From Oscillospiraceae bacterium (GTDB taxonomy: Bacteria; Bacillota_A; Clostridia; Oscillospirales; CAG-272), in assembly GCA_015063445.1 (NCBI GenBank), contig SVUD01000020.1, positions 1 through 32,995 of the forward strand: a stretch of 32,995 nt of DNA. The letters run 5' to 3'. Each line of letters begins with the position of its first letter. The stretch's first letter is position 1. A program made the translations under genes and the position numbers. The notes beneath the pieces are model-generated. The model was not told the origin of the DNA. It worked only from the letters and a program-made list of their open reading frames with translations, and ran no database searches. Of the stretch, positions 17,170-25,183 are shown piece by piece.

Positions 17170-18492
17170 ATGACAAAGGTAGGTTTCGTATCCCTCGGTT
17201 GCTCCAAGAATTTAGTTGATACCGAGGTGATGCTCCGCAAGCTTTACGATGCGGGCTTTGAGCTTACGCCGGATGAGGCGGAGGCGGAAATAATAGTAAT
17301 CAATACCTGCGGCTTTATTGAAAGCGCAAAGCAGGAATCCATTGAAAACATTCTCGATCTCTCCGAGCTTAAGAAAACGGGCAAGTGTAAGTATATCATA
17401 GCAACGGGATGTCTTGTTGAAAGATATCGAGAAGAGGTAATGAGTGAGCTTCCCGAGGTGGATGCGCTTGTCGGCGTCGGTAGCCTTTCGAGAATATCCG
17501 AGGCATGCGAGGCGGTAATGCGAGGAGAAAAATTCGTTGCGTTTGACGATAAGGAAAAGTCTAAGCTCGGCGGAGACAGGATACTCACCACCGAGGACCA
17601 TACGGCATACCTCAAAATCGCAGAAGGCTGCGACAATAAATGTACCTATTGCGCAATTCCTCTTATCAGAGGTAAATTCCGTTCAAGAACTATTGAGGAT
17701 ATAGTAAAGGAAGCTAAGGATCTTGAAGAAATGGGCGTTAAGGAGCTTAACCTTATAGCTCAGGATACCTCGAGATACGGGCTTGATATTTACGGAGAAT
17801 ACAGTCTTGCAAGGCTCGTCAGAGCAATATGCGCTGAGACTAAAATTCCTTGGATAAGACTTCTTTATTGCTATCCCGATAAAATAACCGACGAGCTTAT
17901 AGAAGAGATGCGTACAAACGATCGCTTGCTTAAGTATATGGATATTCCGATTCAGCATATTTCGGATAGCGTTCTTCGCGCGATGAACAGGCACGGCGGC
18001 TCTGCTCTTATAAGAGAAACCGTTAAAAAGCTTCGTGAAAGAGTGCCCGGCATTGTGCTGAGAACTACGGCGATGGTCGGATTCCCGGGTGAGACCGAGG
18101 AGGATTTTGCTCTTCTTTGCGAGTTCTTAAAGGAAGCGAGGTTCGAGCATTTCGGAGCCTTTACCTATTCTGCGGAAGAGGGGACCTTGGCGGCTGAGCT
18201 TGAAGAAACCGTCGATGCTCAGACAAAGCAGGATAGATACGATATAATTATGCAGACACAGCTTACCGTTAACGAGGATATCATAGAGAAGCAGGTAGGA
18301 AAAACTCTCACCGTTCTTTGCGATGGATTTGATACCATAGCGGATATTTATTACGGAAGAACCTTTGCGGATGCTCCGGATGTTGACGGCAAAGTGTATT
18401 TTAAATCTCAAAAGCGTGTCAAGGCAGGCGAATTTGTAGAGGTTAAAATCAGCGAAGCTCTCGACTATGACTTGGTTGGAGAAACCGTATAA
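17170..18492 (+). CDS. rimO: Ribosomal protein S12 methylthiotransferase RimO
   Basis: RimO is a radical-SAM enzyme with two [4Fe-4S] clusters that adds a methylthio group to an Asp of ribosomal protein S12. The 440-residue product is full length. The N-terminal UPF0004 domain has three cluster cysteines (GFVSLGCSKNLVDTEVML, INTCGFIESAK, IATGCLVERY). The radical-SAM motif CxxxCxxC is GCDNKCTYCAIPLIRG near residue 155, and a C-terminal TRAM domain ends YDLVGE. The sequence GCSKNLVD with VDALVG and SRISEA separates RimO from its tRNA-modifying relative MiaB. AAAGGAAAAG precedes the ATG. It is followed 69 nt later by pgsA, a gene order common in Clostridia. Confidence 0.96.
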   Translation: MTKVGFVSLGCSKNLVDTEVMLRKLYDAGFELTPDEAEAEIIVINTCGFIESAKQESIENILDLSELKKTGKCKYIIATGCLVERYREEVMSELPEVDALVGVGSLSRISEACEAVMRGEKFVAFDDKEKSKLGGDRILTTEDHTAYLKIAEGCDNKCTYCAIPLIRGKFRSRTIEDIVKEAKDLEEMGVKELNLIAQDTSRYGLDIYGEYSLARLVRAICAETKIPWIRLLYCYPDKITDELIEEMRTNDRLLKYMDIPIQHISDSVLRAMNRHGGSALIRETVKKLRERVPGIVLRTTAMVGFPGETEEDFALLCEFLKEARFEHFGAFTYSAEEGTLAAELEETVDAQTKQDRYDIIMQTQLTVNEDIIEKQVGKTLTVLCDGFDTIADIYYGRTFADAPDVDGKVYFKSQKRVKAGEFVEVKISEALDYDLVGETV

Positions 18493-18561
18493 AAATGATT
18501 TTGTATCAAAAAAGCAAATAAAAGTTTACATATTTAGTTAAAAGTATCAAGGAGAAAGACA

Positions 18562-19164
18562 ATGAGTAAGACAAAAATACTTAACGCGCCTAATATTCTT
18601 TCGTTTGTAAGAGTTATACTTGTTCCGGCTTTCGTGGCCTCAATACTCTTTATGAGAAGTATTGACGTATGGGGATTTGTAGTTCCCGCTATAATCTATG
18701 CTCTCACGGCTCTTACCGATATGCTTGACGGTAAGATAGCAAGAAAATATAATCTCGTTACCGACTTTGGTAAATTTATAGACCCCTTGGCAGATAAGTT
18801 TATGGTTCTCGGCTCAATGCTCGCAATCCTCGCTTGGATGTTCTTACGTGGGCAGTTCACTCAGGGTATGGTATTCGTATGGGTAGTTCTTATTATTCTG
18901 TTCCGTGAGCTTGCCGTAACGAGCCTTCGCCTCGTAGTCGCCGGTAAAAAGGTAAAGGTTGATTTGGCCGCAAATATGATGGGTAAGCTTAAGACCGTGT
19001 CGCAAATGGTAGGTACCGTGCTTATAATTATCGAGCCGCTTATCTTTAAGTCTAATCACGTTATGTCATACGTTTGTATGGGCGTTATGTCATTTACCAC
19101 TATCGTATCGGGCTGGAATTACTTTATGGGATATCTTCCTCATATAGTTTCCTCGGATGATTGA
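18562..19164 (+). CDS. pgsA: CDP-diacylglycerol-glycerol-3-phosphate 3-phosphatidyltransferase
   Basis: PgsA makes phosphatidylglycerophosphate from CDP-diacylglycerol and glycerol 3-phosphate, the committed step to phosphatidylglycerol, at the cytoplasmic membrane. The CDP-alcohol phosphotransferase signature D-G-x2-A-R-x8-G-x3-D-x3-D is intact: Asp56-Gly57, Ala60-Arg61, Gly70, Asp74 and Asp78 (within DGKIARKYNLVTDFG and KFIDPLADK). The N-terminus NAPNILSFVRVILVPAF is the usual first helix, and several hydrophobic segments follow. Length (200 residues) matches the family. AAGGAG precedes the ATG. It is the last gene of the rimO-pgsA unit, closed by the terminator at 19178-19220. Confidence 0.95.
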   Translation: MSKTKILNAPNILSFVRVILVPAFVASILFMRSIDVWGFVVPAIIYALTALTDMLDGKIARKYNLVTDFGKFIDPLADKFMVLGSMLAILAWMFLRGQFTQGMVFVWVVLIILFRELAVTSLRLVVAGKKVKVDLAANMMGKLKTVSQMVGTVLIIIEPLIFKSNHVMSYVCMGVMSFTTIVSGWNYFMGYLPHIVSSDD

Positions 19165-19177
19165 TTTTTAAAAACGC

Positions 19178-19220
19178 AAAGCGAGGCGCACGTTTTTTTC
19201 GTGTGTCTCGCTTTTCTTTT
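19178..19220 (+). terminator. Rho-independent terminator after pgsA
   Basis: AAAGCGAGGCGCACG (19178-19192) pairs with 19200-19214 over 15 bp with two G-U pairs; the loop is seven T and a T-rich tail follows. Confidence 0.9.
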
Positions 19221-19284
19221 GTCAACCTTGAATAGTACTGCTTTGTCAGTTTTTAAAATGTTATTGCCGTTTGTGAAACTGTGA

Positions 19285-19315
19285 CGTAATATCGTTTTAC
19301 CGCTATTATATTACG
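19285..19315. promoter_or_regulatory. Inverted repeat upstream of the LRR lipoprotein gene
   Basis: CGTAATAT (19285-19292) is exactly inverted at 19308-19315 with 15 nt between. It lies about 50 bp upstream of the -35 at 19364. It could be an operator or chance in AT-rich DNA; nothing else was seen between 19221 and 19363. Confidence 0.3.
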
Positions 19316-19363
19316 CTTGCCGAAAAAAATTCCATTCGGTTCTTATACGGCTTTATATTGCGC

Positions 19364-19392
19364 TTGAAATATTCATATTTATATGTTAAAAT
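19364..19392 (+). promoter_or_regulatory. Promoter of the LRR lipoprotein gene
   Basis: TTGAAA (19364-19369), 17-bp spacer, TAAAAT (19387-19392). The start codon is at 19446 after GAAAGGAG. Confidence 0.75.
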
Positions 19393-19445
19393 AGAAATGA
19401 AGCATAGCTTCAACAAGAACATATAAAAATGAAAGGAGCGTATAT

Positions 19446-20912
19446 ATGAAAAAGATTTTAATTGCCTTGTTATCGTTTGCCTTGATTTTTGCATTTTGCT
19501 CCTGTGGGCTTTTCGATAAGGATGAGACTGAAAAGAACGAGGGCGAAAATAACGTCGGCACGGTAATACCTCCCGAGCCCGAAACGTTAAAGTTTGAGAA
19601 AACGCCTGACGGAAGATATTACACGGTTGTAGGTATAGGAACGTTTACGGGAGAGAATATAGTTATTCCAAAGCTCTATAAAAGCAGAGCGGTGAAGAGC
19701 GTTTCCGACGGAGCTTTTTCGGGCAACACACATATTAAAACTCTCACGGTAGAGGATGGAGTTGAGAAAATAGGCGCAAACGCCTTTTCGGACTGTACCT
19801 CGCTTGAGAGCGTCAGAATTTCCAAATCGCTTGAAAAGATCGGTACGTCGGCATTTGAAAACTGCGCCTCTCTTAAAACTCTTATTTTCGGCAGAGGAAC
19901 AGAAGAAATAGGACAAAACGCATTCCTGAACTGCTCCTCAATAAATGAATTTTTCTATGAGGGATCGCTCTCTGATTTCATAAATATAACCGGCAGCACG
20001 TGGTGCGAGCTGGAATTTGAAACGCAGTATCTTTATACTAATGATTATCCTACTGCGGCAGGTCACTTCTGGCATTGGGGCGAGGATGGAAATCCTCTTA
20101 TCTGGGAGGAATATATAGGTAATGAGGGCTTGAGATTTGAAATTAGCGAGGACGGAACGTACTATAAGGTTGTCTCAAACTCGAATACTGCGGATAAATA
20201 TGTCGTTATTCCCAAGGCGCACAGAGGACTTCCCGTAGGCGAGATAGACGCTATGGCGTTTGTCAGCGCCTCGGTGCAGGAAATCGTAATTCCCGAAACG
20301 GTAACAAGAATTTCGGGCGCTGCATTCAGGTGGTGCGCAAATCTGAAAAGCATAACCCTTCCCGATAGCGTTGAATTTATCGGTGAATCAGCATTTTCGG
20401 GTTGCGACGCGCTTAAGTCGGTCACGCTTTCAAAAGGTCTTAAAGAAATAGGCGATAGCGCGTTTGTCGGTTGCACCGCTATTTCGGAAATCGTTATTCC
20501 CGATAGCGTTAAGAAAATAGGAAACGAAGCGTTTTACGGTTGCTCGGGGCTTACATACGTTAAATTCGGCAACGGCGTCGAGGAAATCGGAGAGAGAGCG
20601 TTTTATCTCTGCATAGAGCTAACGGATATAGAAATACCCAAGCTTGTCAAGGTGCTTAAAACCGGAGCTTTTGCCGATTGCTTGAGCCTTAATTCAGTTA
20701 TCTTGCATTCCGATGTCACCGATATTGAAAGAAAGGCTCTTCCCGCATCGGCTAAGGTGTATTACGAGGCTGACGGAGAGGCATTTGCTAAAATCAACGT
20801 TGGCGAAGATAATTTGTGGCTTTCAAATCTCTATCTGTATTCTGCTACCGAGCCCGAAAATGAAGGAAAGCTCTGGTATCGCGGTGATAACGGTGAAATC
20901 GTAATCTGGTAA
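19446..20912 (+). CDS. BspA-type leucine-rich-repeat surface lipoprotein
   Basis: A 488-residue secreted protein. The N-terminus MKKILIALLSFALIFAFCSC is a lipoprotein signal peptide with Cys20 (or Cys18) as the lipid-modified residue, followed by a charged linker (FDKDETEKNEGENN). Two blocks of TpLRR/BspA (LRR_5) repeats follow: about residues 75-175 (GAFSGNTHIKTLTVEDGVEK, ANAFSDCTSLESVRI, SAFENCASLKTLIFG) and about 265-420 (AAFRWCANLKSITLPDSVEF, SAFSGCDALKSVTLS, EAFYGCSGLTYVKFGNGVEE). They are separated by a region with a tryptophan-rich segment (GHFWHWGEDGNPLIWEEY), echoed near the C-terminus (GKLWYRGDNGEIVIW). Such proteins bind host or bacterial surfaces, but the ligand here is unknown. 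It has its own promoter and terminator. Confidence 0.92.
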   Translation: MKKILIALLSFALIFAFCSCGLFDKDETEKNEGENNVGTVIPPEPETLKFEKTPDGRYYTVVGIGTFTGENIVIPKLYKSRAVKSVSDGAFSGNTHIKTLTVEDGVEKIGANAFSDCTSLESVRISKSLEKIGTSAFENCASLKTLIFGRGTEEIGQNAFLNCSSINEFFYEGSLSDFINITGSTWCELEFETQYLYTNDYPTAAGHFWHWGEDGNPLIWEEYIGNEGLRFEISEDGTYYKVVSNSNTADKYVVIPKAHRGLPVGEIDAMAFVSASVQEIVIPETVTRISGAAFRWCANLKSITLPDSVEFIGESAFSGCDALKSVTLSKGLKEIGDSAFVGCTAISEIVIPDSVKKIGNEAFYGCSGLTYVKFGNGVEEIGERAFYLCIELTDIEIPKLVKVLKTGAFADCLSLNSVILHSDVTDIERKALPASAKVYYEADGEAFAKINVGEDNLWLSNLYLYSATEPENEGKLWYRGDNGEIVIW

Positions 20913-20939
20913 AAAACAATTTTATAATCGAGAAATCTT

Positions 20940-20977
20940 CGGCTGTATGGGTTATTGACCTGTGCAGCCGTTTTTTT
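20940..20977 (+). terminator. Terminator after the LRR lipoprotein gene
   Basis: CGGCTG (20940-20945) pairs with CAGCCG (20965-20970), with an inner GGT/ACC pair, followed by seven T. Confidence 0.8.
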
Positions 20978-21065
20978 AAAAAAATAGCCTGAACTATGAA
21001 TAACTTTCTTAAAATCGGTGGAAAATACAAGCAGTAATTCATACGAAAGGAAAGTTATATTTAAA

Positions 21066-21764
21066 ATGGAAAAGAAATTCAAGTTCAGTGACAAAAATGC
21101 AGTTTCCAAGATAGTTTATCTTACGGTAATTGCTATTCTCTGCGTAAGCGCAATAGTAATAGGAATAGTTGCGGCAAACAGCAGAAAGAAAACGGAAATT
21201 CCCGAAACACCCCCGGTAACCGACGTACCGAATAACGATGGAAATACGAACGATGGCGAAACACAGAAGCCGAGTGATGATAAGGAAGAAAAGCCAACGG
21301 CGCCCACACTCATTTTCGTAAGCCCCATAACGGGAACTGTGATAAAATCGCATAGCTCAACCGTACCTGTTTTCTCAAATACGCTTGATGAGTGGCGAAT
21401 TCATACAGGGCTCGATATTTCCGCCGATGACGGCGCAGAGGTATGCTCCGCGGCAAACGGTGAGGTAACGAAAATTTATAACGATCCGATGCTCGGTCAG
21501 ACCGTAGAGATCACGCATAGCACAACTCACAAGAGCTACTATTCAAATTTAGCAAAGGATACCGTTAAATGCAAGGTAGGAGATAAGGTATCGGGCGGTC
21601 AGGTGATAGGTTATATAGGCGATACAACGGTTTCCGAGCTTGCCGACGAGCCGCACCTCCATTTTGAGCTTAAGGTTTCCGGCGCGTCGGTAAATCCTCT
21701 CGATTATATTACGGATGAATCCAAGCTTGTGTCCTTAGGAATAACCTCGGGCAGTGCAGCGTAA
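21066..21764 (+). CDS. Membrane-anchored M23 family peptidase
   Basis: A 232-residue peptidoglycan endopeptidase-type protein. The ATG at 21066 is chosen because it follows GAAAGGAAAG and starts a normal MEKKFKFSDKNAVSK cytoplasmic tail; a GTG at 21018 would add 16 residues but has no ribosome site. One membrane helix follows (IVYLTVIAILCVSAIVIGIV, residues ~16-36), then a Pro/Asp/Asn-rich linker (~40-80), then the LytM/M23 domain. The zinc-binding motifs are intact: HTGLD (HxxxD) and PHLHFEL (HxH). The anchored layout resembles SpoIIQ, but the gene neighbourhood does not support that name, so it is left as a generic M23 protein acting outside the membrane on cell-wall peptides. A strong terminator follows at 21801-21851. 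Confidence 0.9.
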   Translation: MEKKFKFSDKNAVSKIVYLTVIAILCVSAIVIGIVAANSRKKTEIPETPPVTDVPNNDGNTNDGETQKPSDDKEEKPTAPTLIFVSPITGTVIKSHSSTVPVFSNTLDEWRIHTGLDISADDGAEVCSAANGEVTKIYNDPMLGQTVEITHSTTHKSYYSNLAKDTVKCKVGDKVSGGQVIGYIGDTTVSELADEPHLHFELKVSGASVNPLDYITDESKLVSLGITSGSAA

Positions 21765-21800
21765 AGCATTATTCGTTTTGCATCGGTGCAGCATACGCTA

Positions 21801-21851
21801 AAAAGAGTCTCATTTGCCGCTTTTTGACGGTGGATGAGACTCTTTTTAAAG
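21801..21851 (+). terminator. Strong terminator after the M23 peptidase gene
   Basis: AAAAGAGTCTCAT (21801-21813) pairs perfectly with 21834-21846; an inner GCCG/CGGT stem extends it. T and A runs lie on both sides, so it could act in both directions. The remainder of the gap to 22007 is AT-rich with no open frame or other signal that I can support. Confidence 0.9.
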
Positions 21852-22007
21852 AAAACACTTTATGCTGCTGGTGTAAACGACAGTATGATTTATCAAAAAG
21901 AAGCATAATCAGATGTAAAACGCTTGTGCATGATTTATATATATAATATTGTTTTAACTCGGTTTTTGATAGGTTTGAATAAAAAAATATTAAAATGTCA
22001 TATTTGC

Positions 22008-22036
22008 TTGATTTTTTTGCTTTATTGTGATAAAAT
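22008..22036 (+). promoter_or_regulatory. Promoter of hom
   Basis: TTGATT (22008-22013), 17-bp spacer, TAAAAT (22031-22036). Only about 38 nt separate the -10 from the start codon, leaving no room for a riboswitch or T-box leader. Confidence 0.72.
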
Positions 22037-22073
22037 ACATAATTATAAATTACAGCGTAAGGGAGGAATAGAA

Positions 22074-23267
22074 ATGACTCATATCGCAATACTTGGATTT
22101 GGCGTTGTCGGAAGCGGCGTTGCCGAATTTATAACAGCGAATCAAAAAGAATCGGCATACGTAGGCAAAGACGGAATAAATATCAAGTATATTCTCGATT
22201 TGAGAGATTTTCCTTCGTCTCCCTTTGCGAGCAAGATAGTTCATGACTTTGACGTTATTCTTAACGATCCCGAGATATCCTCGGTAATAGAGGTTATGGG
22301 CGGCTCACACCCCGCATACGAATTTACAAAATCCTCGCTTCTCGCAGGTAAGAATGTTATCACCTCGAATAAAGAGGTCGTTGCGAATTTTGGAGACGAG
22401 CTTTTGAAAATAGCTAAAGATAATGGCGTTTGCTATAGATTTGAAGCATCGGTCGGCGGAGGAATACCTGCCATCTCTCCAATAATTTCTTGCGTAAGGC
22501 AAAATAAGATACATGAAATAAGAGGCATTTTAAACGGTACTACCAACTATATTTTAACCGAAATGTTCACCTATGGCGCAAGCTTTGATTCAGCTCTCCG
22601 TGACGCTCAGGAAAAAGGATATGCGGAGCGTAATCCGGCAGCCGACGTTGAAGGTACCGACGCTACAAGAAAAATTGCCATACTCACCGCAATAGTATCG
22701 GGTAAGCTTCTTCCCGTGGATAAAATATATACCGAGGGAATAACCAAAATCAGAGATAATGACGTTAAGTCAGCGGCAAAGCTTGGCGCAACGGTGAAGC
22801 TTGTGGCAAGAGGAATTGTCGGAGGCGAAGAGCCGCTTGCAATGGTAGCTCCGTTCATAGTAATGAATACGAAGTTTCTTTCTGCGGTGAGCGGAGTGTA
22901 TAATGCGATAGAGGTTATAGCCGAGCCGCTCGGTGACGTTATGTTTTACGGTCAGGGCGCGGGCGGAGGAACTACCGCATCCGCGGTTGTCGGAGATTTG
23001 GTTCAGGTTATGTCAACCGGAATAAATTATACGGCGCCCGTGTTCGAAAAAACCGAGCCTAAGGTTTTGTTTGAAAGCTTCTCCTCGAGGCATTATCTTT
23101 CATATAAGCCTGAGAATTTTGAAAAAATAGAGCATATGCTCGGTGCGTATTCGGTAATAAATAAAGGTAAGGAAATTGCCGTTATCACACATGAAATGAC
23201 AGAGAGTGAGCTTGGCGAGATTATTTCGGAAATCAAACCCGAATCTCATATCAGAGTGCTTGATTAA
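22074..23267 (+). CDS. hom: Homoserine dehydrogenase
   Basis: Homoserine dehydrogenase reduces aspartate semialdehyde to homoserine with NAD(P)H, the branch to threonine and methionine. The start ATG at 22074 follows AAGGGAGG by 7 nt; a longer frame to 21924 runs into the promoter. The 397-residue product has the Rossmann motif ILGFGVVGSGVAEF (GxGxxG, residues 8-13), NVITSNKEVVA with the conserved Lys, and the catalytic-domain signature GILNGTTNYILTEM, followed by ADVEGTDATRKIAIL. The C-terminus keeps only a shortened ACT-like region (SRHYLSYKPENF, then IAVITHEMTESEL): about 50 residues rather than 80, lacking the segment that usually binds threonine. Feedback control may therefore be weak or altered. 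It is a single-gene unit whose terminator lies in the end of the convergent transporter gene. Confidence 0.93.
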   Translation: MTHIAILGFGVVGSGVAEFITANQKESAYVGKDGINIKYILDLRDFPSSPFASKIVHDFDVILNDPEISSVIEVMGGSHPAYEFTKSSLLAGKNVITSNKEVVANFGDELLKIAKDNGVCYRFEASVGGGIPAISPIISCVRQNKIHEIRGILNGTTNYILTEMFTYGASFDSALRDAQEKGYAERNPAADVEGTDATRKIAILTAIVSGKLLPVDKIYTEGITKIRDNDVKSAAKLGATVKLVARGIVGGEEPLAMVAPFIVMNTKFLSAVSGVYNAIEVIAEPLGDVMFYGQGAGGGTTASAVVGDLVQVMSTGINYTAPVFEKTEPKVLFESFSSRHYLSYKPENFEKIEHMLGAYSVINKGKEIAVITHEMTESELGEIISEIKPESHIRVLD

Positions 23268-23307
23268 GCTTAGTAAAAGCTTATAAGGCCTTTTATAAAT
23301 AGGTTTT

Positions 23308-24651
23308 TCAGAGCGTTTCTTCAAAACGAAGAAGCGCTCTGTTTTTTATCACGGCTGAAAGGGAAATCACGCTCATAAGAAAAAGAGCGGTATCCGTGAT
23401 AAATAAAGTATGCGGTACTTCCTTTATGACAGCCGTGAAAAACGAGGCGAAAAAGAAAATCGAATATATAGCTTTCCCTTTTCCCCGAGTGATGTAAAAA
23501 AGCGAAACGCTGCCGTAATAATACCAGCAAAGAACAGTAGAAACAGCAAAAAATATGATAGAGTAGAGCAAAAGATTGGGAGCTATGGAGCCTGCATGGT
23601 TTTCAAAAATTTTTGAAAGCTCAGAAAGGGAGCCGCCAAATTTTTTGCCATCGCAGCCAAGGAGAATTGAAAATGCGGTAAGAGGACAGAGGAGGAGCGT
23701 GTCAAAAATAACCTCTAAAATACCAAAGATGCCGGCTCGCTCTGTTTCCAAAAATGATAATGTGTCATTTTTTCTGTTTTCCGAGTTTTCCGATAAAGAT
23801 TGCGGACTTAAGTTGTTAGCATTCTGCTTTTTCGACGCTTGCGTGTTGCTTTCGATATGCGACGTGTGGGAAAAAGATGATGTACCCGCTCCCGCCTCAT
23901 TGGATAAAAGCCCCCTCGCAAAGCCCTCCTTCATTCCCGAAGATACTACAAAACCGAGAATACCGCCCGCTGCTCCCCTTATAGAAAATGCGGATGCAAA
24001 TATTTGATGTATTACGCAAGGAAGCTTATCGTAATTAGAAAAAATAACGCTAAGACACATACCCGTGTAAACTATCATAGCAATTGGAATAATAAGCGCA
24101 ACGGCATTTTTTATTTTTTCTTTACCGAGCAAGCAAACCGTGGCGATAAAAATCGAGATACAAAACGCAAAAATATAAATGTTATTAGACGGCGTATTAT
24201 CTAATGCCTCGGATATTGCTCTTGCTTGAAATACAGAGCCCATTGAGAGTGATAAAATAACGGCAAGAAAAGCATAAAGACAGGCAAAAAGATTTCCTGT
24301 ATACTTGAAGCTTGACCTTATAACGCTTAACATCCCGGTACCGCCCGAGTGATATGAAATATACACCTCGGCGTATTTTATAGCTGATGAAAAAAGAGCG
24401 GAGACAATAAGCCAAAAAACGCTTCCCGCGCCTCCTGCCGCAATTCCTATCGCTACTCCTGATATGTTACCAACTCCGAGCGTACCGGCAAGTGCAAGCA
24501 AGAGCGATAAAATCGATTTTTTCTTATTTTTGCCCGAAAATGCAAACTTAAGTGTTCGTATTGGGTGTTTTATAAAGAAAAATTTTAATTTTATGAGCAA
24601 ATACGATCCCGATACTATAATTAGAATCGGCAACAAAGAGAACAAAGACAT
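23308..24651 (-). CDS. AGCS-family alanine/glycine:cation symporter
   Basis: A 447-residue sodium- or proton-coupled amino-acid importer of the AGCS family. Signatures are LAGTLGVGNISGVAIGIAAG (residues ~54-73) and the highly conserved ARGLLSNEAGAGTSSFSHTS (245-264). About ten hydrophobic segments are visible. Unusual: after SNEAGAG the protein has a ~40-residue hydrophilic Ser/Asn/Lys-rich stretch (about 262-303) where family members usually have a short loop before the next helix. The N-terminus is also short compared with typical members, which begin with an additional periplasmic helix. The ATG at 24651 is preceded by GGAGGG inside a terminator-like hairpin (24652-24684). The last codons encode the convergent hom terminator. 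Substrate is inferred from the family only. Confidence 0.88.
   Translation of the reverse strand: MSLFSLLPILIIVSGSYLLIKLKFFFIKHPIRTLKFAFSGKNKKKSILSLLLALAGTLGVGNISGVAIGIAAGGAGSVFWLIVSALFSSAIKYAEVYISYHSGGTGMLSVIRSSFKYTGNLFACLYAFLAVILSLSMGSVFQARAISEALDNTPSNNIYIFAFCISIFIATVCLLGKEKIKNAVALIIPIAMIVYTGMCLSVIFSNYDKLPCVIHQIFASAFSIRGAAGGILGFVVSSGMKEGFARGLLSNEAGAGTSSFSHTSHIESNTQASKKQNANNLSPQSLSENSENRKNDTLSFLETERAGIFGILEVIFDTLLLCPLTAFSILLGCDGKKFGGSLSELSKIFENHAGSIAPNLLLYSIIFFAVSTVLCWYYYGSVSLFYITRGKGKAIYSIFFFASFFTAVIKEVPHTLFITDTALFLMSVISLSAVIKNRALLRFEETL
23309..23347 (+). terminator. hom terminator embedded in the AGCS coding end
   Basis: CAGAGCGTTTCTTC (23309-23322) pairs with GAAGAAGCGCTCTG (23328-23341) with one T-G pair, then six T. 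It lies within the last 13 codons of the minus-strand transporter. Confidence 0.9.
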
Positions 24652-24684
24652 AAAAAGCCCTCCGCTAAATTGTATGCGGAGGGC
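24652..24684 (-). terminator. Terminator-like hairpin carrying the AGCS Shine-Dalgarno site
   Basis: On the minus strand GCCCTCCGC (24684-24676), a 10-nt loop and GCGGAGGGC (24665-24657) form a perfect 9-bp stem followed by TTTTT and then directly the ATG (24651-24649). GGAGGG, the only ribosome site for the AGCS gene, is in the 3' arm. Confidence 0.85.
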
Positions 24685-24702
24685 GTTATATATATGCTTG
24701 AA

Positions 24703-25182
24703 TTAAAAAATGAAACGGATTATAAAGAAAGCGACTGAGGCTGCTAATGCTACTCCGCATACCCAAGCCAAAATAGTATCTTGGATTTTAGATATTTTCG
24801 CATCATGCTCGTCCTTTGCCTTATCCTCTTCGCTTTCCAAAAGCTCCTCAGGGATGTCAAACTCTTCGCCGCCCTCTTCATCAAGAGAGAAGTCGTAAGA
24901 GCCGTCTCTTATGGCAGAGCCTCTTTCATTTGCCGTTCTTATTATTTCGTTAACGCTGTCTATAATCTGCTCGTCACCCGTATTTCCTCTGGTCAATGCC
25001 TCGCCAAGCTCCTTACAAGCCTCGGCTATCTCATCTGGATCGTGGGACGTAGTTGCGGTCTCAATGATCGCCTCGCAGCTTGAGCAAGCGCATTTTGGAT
25101 TTCCGTATCCGCTCATTGCGATTACGGGCGCATCGTCCTTATCGATAGGGAATTGACAAATACAGCAATTTCTATTAGCCAT
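24703..25182 (-). CDS. Zinc-ribbon protein with C-terminal membrane anchor
   Basis: A 159-residue protein that I cannot assign to a named family. The N-terminus MANRNCCICQFPIDKDDAPV has CxxC (Cys6/7-Cys9) and is followed by NPKCACSSCEAII with a second Cys group, so residues ~5-40 probably form a zinc ribbon or treble-clef finger. Residues ~45-95 are helical and acidic-polar, and residues ~100-130 are strongly acidic (DEEGGEEFDIPEELLESEED). The C-terminus is one membrane helix (ILAWVCGVALAASVAFFIIR) with almost no residues after it, so the protein is tail-anchored with its finger in the cytoplasm. It starts one base after the YnzC-like stop; its ribosome site (AAGGAG) lies inside that gene, so the two are translationally coupled. 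Confidence 0.8.
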   Translation of the reverse strand: MANRNCCICQFPIDKDDAPVIAMSGYGNPKCACSSCEAIIETATTSHDPDEIAEACKELGEALTRGNTGDEQIIDSVNEIIRTANERGSAIRDGSYDFSLDEEGGEEFDIPEELLESEEDKAKDEHDAKISKIQDTILAWVCGVALAASVAFFIIRFIF

Positions 25183-25183
25183 T

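Noticed and set aside
21018..21065. GTG start 16 codons upstream for the M23 peptidase
   Set aside because: No ribosome site precedes it, while the ATG at 21066 follows GAAAGGAAAG and begins a typical cytoplasmic tail.
21066..21764. Naming the M23 peptidase spoIIQ
   Set aside because: Only the anchored layout is similar; the usual spoIIID/mreB neighbourhood is absent.
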